In this document: piece by piece, positions 1 through 9,041 of the stretch
How the letters are laid out: each line of letters opens with the position of its first letter
Numbering within the stretch: position 1 is the first letter of the stretch
Origin: Sphingobacteriaceae bacterium
GTDB lineage: Bacteria; Bacteroidota; Bacteroidia; B-17B0; Aurantibacillaceae
Length of the DNA stretch: 38,422 nucleotides
NCBI GenBank assembly: GCA_023251725.1
Contig: JAHEYG010000022.1
Coordinates: forward strand, 1-38,422
Direction of reading: 5' to 3'
Translations under genes and position numbers: made by a program
The notes under the pieces: generated by a model
The model's database searches: none
The model's input: only the letters and a program-made list of their open reading frames with translations
Told to the model about the DNA's origin: nothing

Positions 1-711
1 AACAGCATAGGTTTTATAATTGAACCACTCGCCCAAATTAATGTATTTTGCTTTCCCATCAACATCCAAATCCAATGGTAAATGGCGGTGACCAAAAATA
101 AAATAATCGATTTTGTTTTCTTTCAAATATTCTCTGCAAAAAAGAAATAACCATTCGTTTTCGTTTCCTAAAAATTTCTCATCAGTTTTACCAACGGCAA
201 TTCGGCTTTTATTACTGCTTGCTTTGGCAATTTTAAAAGCTAAATTAGGATGCAAGCGCGAAAACAACCACTGACTTACTTTGCTGGTAAATATTTTTTT
301 AAGAATTTTATATTGGTTGTCGCCCGGACCGAGCCCATCGCCATGCCCGATATAAAATATTTTATTATTAAATTCTCGGTTAATGGGTTCGTGATAGATG
401 GCGGCATTTAATTCCACCTTAAAATAATCTTTCATCCATAAATCGTGATTACCGGTGAAAATGTGAAGTTTAATGCCGCTGTCGCTGAGCTCAGCCAATT
501 TTCCCAATAAACGCACAAAACCTTTTGGAATGGTATAAGTGTACTCGTACCAAAAATCAAACAAATCTCCTACCAAAAAAATTTCTCCGGCATCGTTTTT
601 AATTTGATCGAGCCATTTGCAAATTGCTTTTTCGCGTTGCAAACTGCTTTCCTGTGTGGGAACACCTAAATGAAAATCGGAAGCAAAATATATTTTTTTA
701 TTTGTTTGCAT
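1..711 (-). CDS. lpxH: UDP-2,3-diacylglucosamine diphosphatase (LpxH family), C-terminus beyond window
   Basis: Lipid A biosynthesis enzyme of the inner membrane face that cleaves UDP-2,3-diacylglucosamine to lipid X and UMP. The 237 visible residues carry the calcineurin-like metallophosphoesterase motifs in order: SDFH (D12, H14), GDLFDFW (D49, D52), GNHD (87-90), GHGDG (122-126) and GHRH (207-210). No stop codon is met before base 1, so the protein runs off the window, probably by a few residues given the usual length of about 240-260. The ATG at 711 directly abuts the stop of the M1 peptidase upstream (712), so the two are almost certainly cotranscribed. The family call is firm; the LpxH rather than generic phosphoesterase call rests on the GDLFDFW and GHGDG motifs. 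Confidence 0.88.
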   Translation of the reverse strand, partial: MQTNKKIYFASDFHLGVPTQESSLQREKAICKWLDQIKNDAGEIFLVGDLFDFWYEYTYTIPKGFVRLLGKLAELSDSGIKLHIFTGNHDLWMKDYFKVELNAAIYHEPINREFNNKIFYIGHGDGLGPGDNQYKILKKIFTSKVSQWLFSRLHPNLAFKIAKASSNKSRIAVGKTDEKFLGNENEWLFLFCREYLKENKIDYFIFGHRHLPLDLDVDGKAKYINLGEWFNYKTYAV

Positions 712-3700
712 TTAAAATAAATTCTTACTTAAAAATTCGCGCGGATTAATTTTATTAATATTAAAGGTAAATCTTATTGTTTCAGGAAACGTATTTTTCC
801 CATTTAAAGTAAACGTAGTTTTAATATCTTTATTATATATCAAAGGAATATACATTTCCATAATATCTTTCCACAAACAAATTTCAATACCAAAATCGTA
901 CAGCACTTTTTCTTCGTTTAAAAATTGTCCGTCGGAAATAACAACATCGGCAAATAATTTTACCGGCAATTTAAAAAATTTAGGCGACTTAATATTTAAT
1001 CCCGCCATCCATGTATCCGATTGCCCTAAAGGCGTCCATGTTTTTAAAGCACCGTCTTGCTCTGCAAATTGTGAGAAGCCGAGTCCGTTGTATTCATTTC
1101 TCCCCGCAAAATTATAATCGTACATATAATCCTGATAACCTGTAAATCCGCTGGCTCTAAAACGGTATTTCCCTTGATTCACTCCATCGCCGTATAAAAA
1201 TGTACCGGCAAAGAAACGGAAATCGACGGAGTATTTGTTTTTTAATGTTATGCTGTAATCAAAAGTTAAACTTAGTTTTCCAAATTCATTATTTTGTTGA
1301 AAATTTAATTTTAAATTAAAAGGATTAATTGCGCGCGCATTTTCTAAACTATACGCCAATTCGTTAATGTAATTATAATTCATTTTTTTTACAGGCGATG
1401 AAGGAGCATCAACAGGCGCTCCGGTAAAATAGACTGAACTGTAATCTGTAACATCTTCTTCTTTCCAAATATTTACATTTCTCATTGAAATAAATTGACT
1501 AACGCGGCTTCTTGGAAATTTCTTTTTCAGATCGAAACGAATGAACGGCTCAATCTTAAAATAATTAAATGCAAAATCAGAAGGATTACTTCCACTGAAA
1601 CCCGGATACATTTTATTTTTCTCAATAAAATCCTCGGCAAACGATTTAAATTTTGAACCAACAGTAATTTGCTGAAATAATTTATTGGGCGTAATGTTAA
1701 ACTGAAAGTCGGCAAAACCCACCGGCGTACTACTTTTAAAAGCATACATAGGGGCTAAAGTAAATTCAAACTTTTTTTGTAAAAAACTATAATTGTAAAA
1801 AGAACATCCCAGCATAAATCCATTATAAACATTTCCTCCTAAAATAGGTAAGTAATTTAATTGCGTTCGGGTAGGATCATCCATTTTTAAGAATAAATTT
1901 AATTGCAATGGTTCTAATTTTTTAAATAATCCTTTAGTTTTGATATAATTATTTTGCTTATTTACTTCCGGCATAATTCCTGCGCCGTCAATTTTAAAAA
2001 CATCTGCTTCGCTTGGCGGAAATTCCAACACCTGTTTCCAAATAAAACCATTGTACCAAACCTGTCCCACCATTTTTCCTTTTTTATATCCCGACAAAGT
2101 AATCGGACCTAAAACTTTACCTCTATTTTCAACTCTAATTAAATGGCTTTTGTCGGGCAATTCTTTATGTTCTAAAATTTTATAATCCAATTTATTTTTC
2201 GACATGATAAGGCCATCAATAAACCAATTTAAATCGGTGCTGCAATAATATTCTAATGTTTTTTGTAAATCATTTGGAGTAGGGTGTTTATATTTCCAAT
2301 GATCAAAATAAAAATGCATGGCTTCATCAAACTTATCATTGCCGACTGAGTTCATCAAATAATCAAAAACAATTGCCGTTTTACAATACACAATGGAACC
2401 GTAATTGTATTCGGTAAAATCAGCGGCGTTGGTATTTATTGGCTGATCGGTATTTTTGCGGGCGGCTAATAAATACGCTAAACGATAATACCCATCGTGT
2501 TTAAATTTATTTAATCCGAATAATTTAAAAGTGCTGTCTTTTCCGAATAAGGCAGTTAATTTTTTTTCAGGATATTTTTGGCGAATGTAACGCATTTCAT
2601 AAAACGAATTTAATCCTTCGTCCATCGCGGGAAATTCGCGTTCATTACTTCCGAGCAAACCATAAAACCAATTATGACCCACTTCGTGCATGATGGTAGT
2701 TTCTAAAGTAAAATCGTTGCCACTTTCGCCAATGACAGTAATGTTGGGATATTCCATTCCACCACCGGCCGCAATGGTACCATCAATGGCAGTTACGTGT
2801 TTGTAAGGATAATCGCCGAGCTGGTACGAATAAAATAAAGTAGCATCATTAATATATTCTAAAGATTTTTTCCAAAGTGCTGCTTCATTATCTGTAAAAA
2901 ACACCCAGGTATCAATTTCTTTTTCAGAATTAATTAATTTTACTTTATCTTTTAAAACGTGAAATCGTTTATCGGCAAACCACGCAAAATCATGAACATT
3001 ATTTTGAACGAAACGAATAGTTTTTGTTTCGGATGAAGAAGGAGGAAATACACTTTTATGGGAAGTTAATTTATTTTCCTTAATAAGATTTTCGGTTTCT
3101 TTTACTTTATCCTCTAACCATGCTTCTTCATCATTGGCATCTATTCTATCGCCAGTGGCGGATAATAAATAATTTTTCGGAAGAGTAATGCTTACATCAA
3201 ATGAACCAAACTCGCTGTAAAATTCACCTTGATTTAAATATGGCATTTGGTGCCAGCCCGATAAATCAAGCACCGCAGGTTTCGGATACCATTGTGTAAT
3301 GTAATACGCCTGCTCACTATGGCCAATCCGCGAAAATTTTGCGTCGGGTAACTTAACATGAAATGGTGTAGTAATATTAATGATACCACCCGAGGCTAAT
3401 GGTTCGTTTAAAATTAATTTACAAATATCTATTTTGGTTTCATCTAATTCGCACTTTACAGGCATTCCGTTCACTTTAAAATCCAAACTATCTATAAAAC
3501 CTCTTTCTTCGGGTTTCGAAAAATAAAATTTTGTATTTCCTTCTTCGAGTAATTGCTTTGCCAGAGCCGTGGTATGATTTTTATACGCATTGGGCCATAA
3601 GTGAAAATAAATAAATGTTAAAGGTTTCGGAGAATTATTAATGTATTTGATTTCTTCAAAAGCCGATAACTCGTGAGTTTTATCATTTAAAGAAACTTTT

Positions 3701-3828
3701 ATTTTATAATCGACCTCCTGCTGAAAATAATTGTCCTGAGAAAAAACAATATTTGAAAATAAAATAAAAACTACGCTCGCGAGAGTGGAACCCGAATTGC
3801 CAAAAAATATTTTACCAAAAGAAAACAA
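712..3828 (-). CDS. M1 family metallopeptidase with predicted C-terminal outer-membrane barrel region
   Basis: A 1038-residue secreted or surface zinc aminopeptidase-like protein. A hydrophobic N-terminus (residues about 12-30, ending near FSQ) looks like a signal peptide. The peptidase part has GGGMEYPN (about 355-362, the M1 substrate-anchoring motif), HEVGH at 381-385 and the third zinc ligand E404 exactly 18 residues after the second His, plus a Tyr-rich stretch around YNYGSIVY. From about residue 615 the sequence changes to alternating aromatic and polar segments with loops and ends in Phe (SKNLF), which suggests an outer-membrane beta barrel; this is inference. The start codon is TTG: an in-frame TAA lies three codons upstream and the next Met is about residue 120, past the signal peptide. 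Only one base separates it from the stop of the upstream TlpA-like gene, so translation is probably coupled. Confidence 0.88.
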   Translation of the reverse strand: MFSFGKIFFGNSGSTLASVVFILFSNIVFSQDNYFQQEVDYKIKVSLNDKTHELSAFEEIKYINNSPKPLTFIYFHLWPNAYKNHTTALAKQLLEEGNTKFYFSKPEERGFIDSLDFKVNGMPVKCELDETKIDICKLILNEPLASGGIINITTPFHVKLPDAKFSRIGHSEQAYYITQWYPKPAVLDLSGWHQMPYLNQGEFYSEFGSFDVSITLPKNYLLSATGDRIDANDEEAWLEDKVKETENLIKENKLTSHKSVFPPSSSETKTIRFVQNNVHDFAWFADKRFHVLKDKVKLINSEKEIDTWVFFTDNEAALWKKSLEYINDATLFYSYQLGDYPYKHVTAIDGTIAAGGGMEYPNITVIGESGNDFTLETTIMHEVGHNWFYGLLGSNEREFPAMDEGLNSFYEMRYIRQKYPEKKLTALFGKDSTFKLFGLNKFKHDGYYRLAYLLAARKNTDQPINTNAADFTEYNYGSIVYCKTAIVFDYLMNSVGNDKFDEAMHFYFDHWKYKHPTPNDLQKTLEYYCSTDLNWFIDGLIMSKNKLDYKILEHKELPDKSHLIRVENRGKVLGPITLSGYKKGKMVGQVWYNGFIWKQVLEFPPSEADVFKIDGAGIMPEVNKQNNYIKTKGLFKKLEPLQLNLFLKMDDPTRTQLNYLPILGGNVYNGFMLGCSFYNYSFLQKKFEFTLAPMYAFKSSTPVGFADFQFNITPNKLFQQITVGSKFKSFAEDFIEKNKMYPGFSGSNPSDFAFNYFKIEPFIRFDLKKKFPRSRVSQFISMRNVNIWKEEDVTDYSSVYFTGAPVDAPSSPVKKMNYNYINELAYSLENARAINPFNLKLNFQQNNEFGKLSLTFDYSITLKNKYSVDFRFFAGTFLYGDGVNQGKYRFRASGFTGYQDYMYDYNFAGRNEYNGLGFSQFAEQDGALKTWTPLGQSDTWMAGLNIKSPKFFKLPVKLFADVVISDGQFLNEEKVLYDFGIEICLWKDIMEMYIPLIYNKDIKTTFTLNGKNTFPETIRFTFNINKINPREFLSKNLF

Positions 3829-3829
3829 T

Positions 3830-4954
3830 CTATTTTAGAAGCTCCGCTAATTTTCTTTCCAATTCAACACCACGTAATCCTTTTGCTATAATTTTTCCTT
3901 CTTTATCTAACAACACTGTATAAGGAATCGATTGAACATTGTAAGCTTTCGCCGCCACACAATCCCACAATTGCAAATCGCTTACCTGCGGCCATCTGAT
4001 TCCGTCTTTTTGTACCGCTTGCACCCAAGCCTCACGGTCTTTATCCAAGGACACACCATAAATTTCGAATCCTTTTGATTTATATTTTTCGTACACTGCT
4101 TTTACATTCGGCATTTCTTTGCGGCAGGGTCCGCACCAGCTGGCCCAGAAATCAACTAAAACAATTTTTCCTCTAAAAGAAGAAAGTGCTAACTTTTTTC
4201 CATCGAGGTCACCTAAATTAATTTCTGGTGCTTCACCGCCGGCTTTTGTGGCTGTTGCGCGGTTCACGACCTGATGAAATATTTTTACATTTTCGTTATC
4301 CGGATATTTTGCAGCGAGGCCGGCATCCAAAGCTTTAAATATATCGGTGTATTTATCGGGGTCTAATGGCTGAATGGCCATTATGGAAGAAAACATAAAG
4401 GTGTTTTTCATTATTTTTTCGGCCACTTGCGCACTATATCCGTCAATAATTTTATTAAACACATTTTCAAATAATTTACTCAGCGAATCCATTCTTAATG
4501 AATCCATTTTTACAGCGCCCATGGCCGACTGAAAAAGTTGCTGCAAAGAATCTACCCGCCCACGATTAAATTTAGCGAGGTCGTTGTATTCGGTAAACAA
4601 TCTGGTTTCGGCTGAGCCATCTACTTTGTAAGTGTTTCCTAAATCTTTTGCGCTTCCGGTAACGGTAATTTTATCCAAAGAATCTAAAACAAGCATCGCA
4701 AAATTCTGATCGGTTAATTTTATTCGGTAAAAACCAATCAAGGGTGTGTAATTCACAAAAGAAAAATTGCCTTTTTCATCGATAACACAACTGTCGACAC
4801 GCACAGGACGCTGAGAGGCTAATTGCTCTAAATACAAGGTTTCACCTTTAGAATCGCTAAAAGTTCCTTTTAGTTCGAAATTAGAAGTTCTTTTTTTGGG
4901 AGAACTACAGGCGGCGATTAAAACGGCCGATAAAATAATTATTGTTTTTTTCAT
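3830..4954 (-). CDS. TlpA-like thiol-disulfide oxidoreductase lipoprotein (DUF4369 + thioredoxin fold)
   Basis: A periplasm-facing lipoprotein of 374 residues. The N-terminus has a Lys-rich start, a hydrophobic core and a lipobox ending at C16 (LIAAC). Residues about 25-120 match the DUF4369 beta-rich domain typical of Bacteroidota. The C-terminal 140 residues are an AhpC/TSA-thioredoxin domain with the active site WCGPC (C274, C277) preceded by VDFWAS, and a cis-Pro region near QSIPYT. Such proteins reduce disulfides, for example in cytochrome c maturation or repair of exported proteins; the actual client is unknown. The gene lies 56 bases after gatB and one base before the M1 peptidase, consistent with one transcript. 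Confidence 0.9.
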   Translation of the reverse strand: MKKTIIILSAVLIAACSSPKKRTSNFELKGTFSDSKGETLYLEQLASQRPVRVDSCVIDEKGNFSFVNYTPLIGFYRIKLTDQNFAMLVLDSLDKITVTGSAKDLGNTYKVDGSAETRLFTEYNDLAKFNRGRVDSLQQLFQSAMGAVKMDSLRMDSLSKLFENVFNKIIDGYSAQVAEKIMKNTFMFSSIMAIQPLDPDKYTDIFKALDAGLAAKYPDNENVKIFHQVVNRATATKAGGEAPEINLGDLDGKKLALSSFRGKIVLVDFWASWCGPCRKEMPNVKAVYEKYKSKGFEIYGVSLDKDREAWVQAVQKDGIRWPQVSDLQLWDCVAAKAYNVQSIPYTVLLDKEGKIIAKGLRGVELERKLAELLK

Positions 4955-5010
4955 TTTTTAATTTTGATTTATTATTCATCTTCAAATTATCACATCCTCA
5001 AATTTTCAAA

Positions 5011-6462
5011 TTATTTTTCTAATTGTTCTTTTACTAATTGATTTACCATTTTAGGATCGGCTTTGCCTTTACTGAGTTTCATTACCTCACCTACAAATAA
5101 TCCGAGTAAACCCACTTTACCATTTTTATATTCCGAAATTTTTTCCGGAAATTTATTTACTGCTTGCTCCACTAAATTTTGTAATTCGTTACTATTGCTA
5201 TTTTGTATAATATCCAATTCAGTGGCTAAATCATTAACCGGTTTATCGGGATTTGAAATTAAAGCAGGAAATAGTTTTTGCGATGCTGCGGCATGACTTA
5301 TTTTCCCAGAATCAATTAACTCAATAATATTTGCAATGGTTTTTGGTTTTATAGGAAAATTATCAATATGTAAGGCATTTTCATTTAAAAATGATTTTAC
5401 ATTTACCATTACCCAATTGGCTGCTGCTTTGTAATTTTTTGTATGTTTAATAACTTCTTCGAAATACAAAGCTATTTCTTTTAAATCGGTTAATATGGAA
5501 GCGTCGTAATCGTTTAATTTTAATTCGTTCACATATTTATTATACAAATCATTTGGCAATGGAGGAAGATTTTTTCTAACACTCTCAATGTATTCTTCAG
5601 TCACCATTACCGGCTGTAAATCGGGCTCCGGAAAATAACGGTAATCGTTAGCGCTCTCTTTGCTTCTCATGCTAAACGTTGTTCCGTTCACCGCATCAAA
5701 GCTTCTGGTTTCCATTGCTACACTTTCGCCCTTCTCAATTAAATCAATTTGTCTTTTTATTTCGAAATCAATGGCGCGCTGCACATTGCGAAATGAGTTC
5801 ATATTTTTCACTTCAGTTCTCTTCCCGTATTCCTTTGCATTTTTTATTCTCACCGAAATATTGGCGTCACAGCGCAATGAACCTTCTTCCATATTCCCGT
5901 CGCAAATATCTAAGTACCGAACTAATTTTCGTACTTCATTTAAATAAGCATACGCATCTTCCCCGCTTCTGAAATCAGGCTCGGTAACAATTTCCAACAA
6001 AGGAGTTCCTGCTCTGTTTAAATCAATTAAAGTTTCGTGCGGATCAATGTCGTGCAAACTTTTTCCTGCATCTTCCTCCATGTGAATACGAGTGAGATTT
6101 ATTTTTTTCTCGGTGCCATCCTTTAATTTAAAACTAATAAATCCACCGGTGCAAATAGGCGTTTTGTCCTGCGTAATCTGATAACCTTTGGGTAAATCGG
6201 CATAAAAATAATTTTTACGCGCAAACTGATTTTCGTAAGTGATATTTGATCTTGTTGCAATTCCCAATTTAACAGCAAACTCAATGGCGCGTTTATTTAC
6301 TTTGGGTAAAGTTCCCGGATGCCCAAGCGTAATCACACTTACATTTGTATTTGGCAAGGCGCCATACTCGGCTGCATCGCTGCTGTACATTTTTGTTTTG
6401 GTGAGTAACTGAACGTGACATTCCAATCCAATTACTGCTTCGTATTTATCGTAAACGCTCAT
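5011..6462 (-). CDS. gatB: Asp-tRNA(Asn)/Glu-tRNA(Gln) amidotransferase subunit B
   Basis: Subunit of the GatCAB complex that converts Glu-tRNA(Gln) and Asp-tRNA(Asn) to the amidated forms in the cytoplasm. At 483 residues it has the usual length. The N-terminus (EAVIGLECHVQL), the signature AGTPLLEIVTEPD and the YRYFPEPDLQP segment are characteristic; the C-terminal part contains the helical GatB/YqeY tail ending VNQLVKEQLEK. It starts at a clear ATG. It is the first gene of the minus-strand run and is divergent from pcrA across a 113-base gap. That gap is AT-rich and I find no strong promoter match in it. Confidence 0.97.
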   Translation of the reverse strand: MSVYDKYEAVIGLECHVQLLTKTKMYSSDAAEYGALPNTNVSVITLGHPGTLPKVNKRAIEFAVKLGIATRSNITYENQFARKNYFYADLPKGYQITQDKTPICTGGFISFKLKDGTEKKINLTRIHMEEDAGKSLHDIDPHETLIDLNRAGTPLLEIVTEPDFRSGEDAYAYLNEVRKLVRYLDICDGNMEEGSLRCDANISVRIKNAKEYGKRTEVKNMNSFRNVQRAIDFEIKRQIDLIEKGESVAMETRSFDAVNGTTFSMRSKESANDYRYFPEPDLQPVMVTEEYIESVRKNLPPLPNDLYNKYVNELKLNDYDASILTDLKEIALYFEEVIKHTKNYKAAANWVMVNVKSFLNENALHIDNFPIKPKTIANIIELIDSGKISHAAASQKLFPALISNPDKPVNDLATELDIIQNSNSNELQNLVEQAVNKFPEKISEYKNGKVGLLGLFVGEVMKLSKGKADPKMVNQLVKEQLEK

Positions 6463-6575
6463 AAAAATTAGCCTTGTAAATATAATATTAATTGTGGATT
6501 CAGAGTGTGTTTTATTTGTTTAAATCTTCTAAAAAATACTAATAAAAAATTGCTCATTTCTTATGAAATTTGCAC

Positions 6576-9026
6576 GTGCAAAATTATCTTGAAGAATTAA
6601 ATCCCGAACAACGCTTAGCGGTGGAAGCAACTCAAGGTCCGGTAATGATAATTGCCGGCGCCGGCTCAGGCAAAACGCGCGTCCTCACTTATCGCGTGGC
6701 GCACATTCTTCATAAAAATAATATCGATGCGTTTAATATTTTGGCGCTTACTTTCACTAACAAGGCAGCTCGCGAAATGAAAAACCGCATTGCCAAAATT
6801 GTGGGCGATAAAGAAGCTAAAAATTTATGGATGGGAACTTTCCATTCAATCTTCGCTAAAATTTTACGATACGAAGCTCAAAAAATAGGTTACCCGAATA
6901 ATTTTACTATTTATGATACCGACGATAGTAAAAGTGTTATCAAAGAAATTTTAAAGCAATTTAATTTAGATGAGAAAGTTTACAAACCTTCATTGGTATT
7001 AAACCGGATTTCGGATGCCAAAAATAAATTAATTTCGGCGGCTGCGTATTTAAATAATTCAATTACTCAACAAGAAGATCAGTCGTCGAATAAACCATTG
7101 CTCGGACAAATATTTGTGGCCTATCAAAAAAGAAATTTCAAAGCGGGCGCTATGGATTTTGACGATTTGTTGTACAATACAAATTTGCTGTTAAGAGATT
7201 TTCCGGATGTATTATTAAAATATCAGAATAAATTCAGATATATTTTGGTAGATGAGTATCAGGACACTAATTTTTCGCAATATGTTATCATCAAACAATT
7301 AGCGGCACGTTTTCAAAATATTTGTGTGGTGGGAGATGATGCGCAAAGTATTTATGCTTTCAGAGGGGCGAACATCCAAAATATTTTAAATTTCGAAAAA
7401 GATTATCCCGATTTACAAACTTTTAAATTAGAACAAAATTACCGCAGTACAAAAACCATTGTGGGGGCGGCCAATCATATTATTGCCAATAATAAAGAGC
7501 AATTTAAAAAAAATGTTTTTACGACTAATGCGGAAGGCGAAAAAATAAAAGTTATTCGTGCGGATACGGATAATGAAGAAGGAAAAAAAATTGCCAATAT
7601 TATTTTTGAAACCAAAGCACAGGAACAGGCAATGAACAGCGATTTTGCCATTTTGTATCGTACCAATGCACAATCGCGCTCGTTTGAAGAATCTTTGCGA
7701 AGATTAAATATTCCGTACAAAATTTATGGCGGACTTTCGTTTTACCAGCGTAAAGAAATTAAAGATTGTCTTTCGTATTTTCGTTTAACGATAAATAATA
7801 ATGATGATGAGTCGCTGAAGCGGATTATTAATTATCCCGCGAGAGGAATCGGGCAAAGTACCCTCGATAAAATAAGTGTAGCTGCTGCGGAGCACGACTG
7901 CAGTATGTGGACCGTTATATCGAACCTTAAAGATTTTAACAGTTCAACAGCGCTCACTGCAGGTTTAGGAATAAACGGCGGCATTAGTTCTAAGATTAGC
8001 GATTTTGTAACAATGATAAAATCTTATTCGCTCGCATTGCCATACAAAGATGCTTTTGAATTGGGAAATCATATTGCTGTAAATTCAGGTATTGTGAGAG
8101 AACTTTATCAAGATAAAACGCCTGAAGGAGTTAGTAGGTACGAAAATATTCAGGAATTATTAAACGGGATAAAAGATTTTGTGGAACAGGAACGCACGCC
8201 GCAGGAAACAGAATTAAATGAGGTGATGAAAGAAAGTCTGCCAAAAGATGAAACCGATGCCTTCGCCAATTCAACAGATAAAGAATTGCGTACGCTGGAT
8301 GAATTTATGCAGGACATTAGCTTGTTAACTGACGTGGATAAAGATGATAAGAGCGGAAAAGCTGAGGAAAATAAAAATACCGTTTCGTTAATGACCATTC
8401 ACGCCGCAAAAGGTTTAGAGTTTCCGTATGTGCACATTGTGGGATTAGAAGAAAATTTATTTCCTTCACAACTTTCTTTGAATAGCAGAAGTGATTTAGA
8501 AGAAGAGCGCCGTTTATTTTATGTAGGCATTACGCGCGCCGAAAAACGCGCCACTTTAAGTTTTGCCAGCATACGTTACCGTTACGGGAATGTTTTGTAT
8601 TGCGAGCCGAGTCGTTTTATTGATGAAATAGAAGATAAATATTTAGATTTTCCTAAAGAACCTGAGAAACCTGAATTTTCAGACGAAGCTTTTGGTAAAT
8701 TCAGAAGCGATTTTTTTGAAAATCCTAAAAATGAAAAAGGTTTTAAAAACATAGCAAAAAATAATCCGACAACAAAAATAAATTTTGTTCCTAAAAATAA
8801 ATTAGTCCCTTTAAACTCGCGATTTGGAAGCACCGCTACAAAACCCATTGATGTTGAAGTGAACCGTGCTTTAAAAGAGGGCGATGTGGTGTTGCACGAA
8901 AAATTCGGACAGGGCACCATCACTCAAACCGAAGGCCGTTGGCCCGAAACAAAAGCTACTATTGCTTTTTTAAATGCCGGTGAGAAAAAATTGCTTCTTA
9001 AATATGCTAAATTGAGTTTGGTTTAA
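6576..9026 (+). CDS. pcrA: UvrD/PcrA-family superfamily 1 DNA helicase
   Basis: ATP-dependent 3'-5' DNA helicase for repair and replication. Motifs appear in order: Q-motif region LNPEQRLAV, Walker A AGAGSGKT (27-34), GTFHS, DEYQDT (226-231), GDDAQSIYAFRGA, QNYRS, TIHAAKGLEF and VGITRAEKR (near 651). The last 50 residues (GDVVLHEKFGQGTI to KYAKLSLV) match the Tudor-like C-terminal domain by which PcrA/UvrD contacts RNA polymerase. Two starts are possible, TTG at 6570 and GTG at 6576, and an in-frame TGA just upstream excludes an earlier one. I prefer GTG because family members begin a few residues before the YLxELN motif. The next gene starts 15 bases downstream, suggesting an operon. Confidence 0.95.
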   Translation: MQNYLEELNPEQRLAVEATQGPVMIIAGAGSGKTRVLTYRVAHILHKNNIDAFNILALTFTNKAAREMKNRIAKIVGDKEAKNLWMGTFHSIFAKILRYEAQKIGYPNNFTIYDTDDSKSVIKEILKQFNLDEKVYKPSLVLNRISDAKNKLISAAAYLNNSITQQEDQSSNKPLLGQIFVAYQKRNFKAGAMDFDDLLYNTNLLLRDFPDVLLKYQNKFRYILVDEYQDTNFSQYVIIKQLAARFQNICVVGDDAQSIYAFRGANIQNILNFEKDYPDLQTFKLEQNYRSTKTIVGAANHIIANNKEQFKKNVFTTNAEGEKIKVIRADTDNEEGKKIANIIFETKAQEQAMNSDFAILYRTNAQSRSFEESLRRLNIPYKIYGGLSFYQRKEIKDCLSYFRLTINNNDDESLKRIINYPARGIGQSTLDKISVAAAEHDCSMWTVISNLKDFNSSTALTAGLGINGGISSKISDFVTMIKSYSLALPYKDAFELGNHIAVNSGIVRELYQDKTPEGVSRYENIQELLNGIKDFVEQERTPQETELNEVMKESLPKDETDAFANSTDKELRTLDEFMQDISLLTDVDKDDKSGKAEENKNTVSLMTIHAAKGLEFPYVHIVGLEENLFPSQLSLNSRSDLEEERRLFYVGITRAEKRATLSFASIRYRYGNVLYCEPSRFIDEIEDKYLDFPKEPEKPEFSDEAFGKFRSDFFENPKNEKGFKNIAKNNPTTKINFVPKNKLVPLNSRFGSTATKPIDVEVNRALKEGDVVLHEKFGQGTITQTEGRWPETKATIAFLNAGEKKLLLKYAKLSLV

Positions 9027-9041
9027 TATAAATATTTCACG

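Noticed and set aside
1..711. Truncated lpxH
   Set aside because: The missing end is caused by the window edge; no stop or frameshift is seen in the visible 237 codons.
8582..8923. Open frame of 113 codons on the minus strand
   Set aside because: It is antisense to the C-terminal part of pcrA, which shows conserved helicase and Tudor-like motifs on the plus strand.
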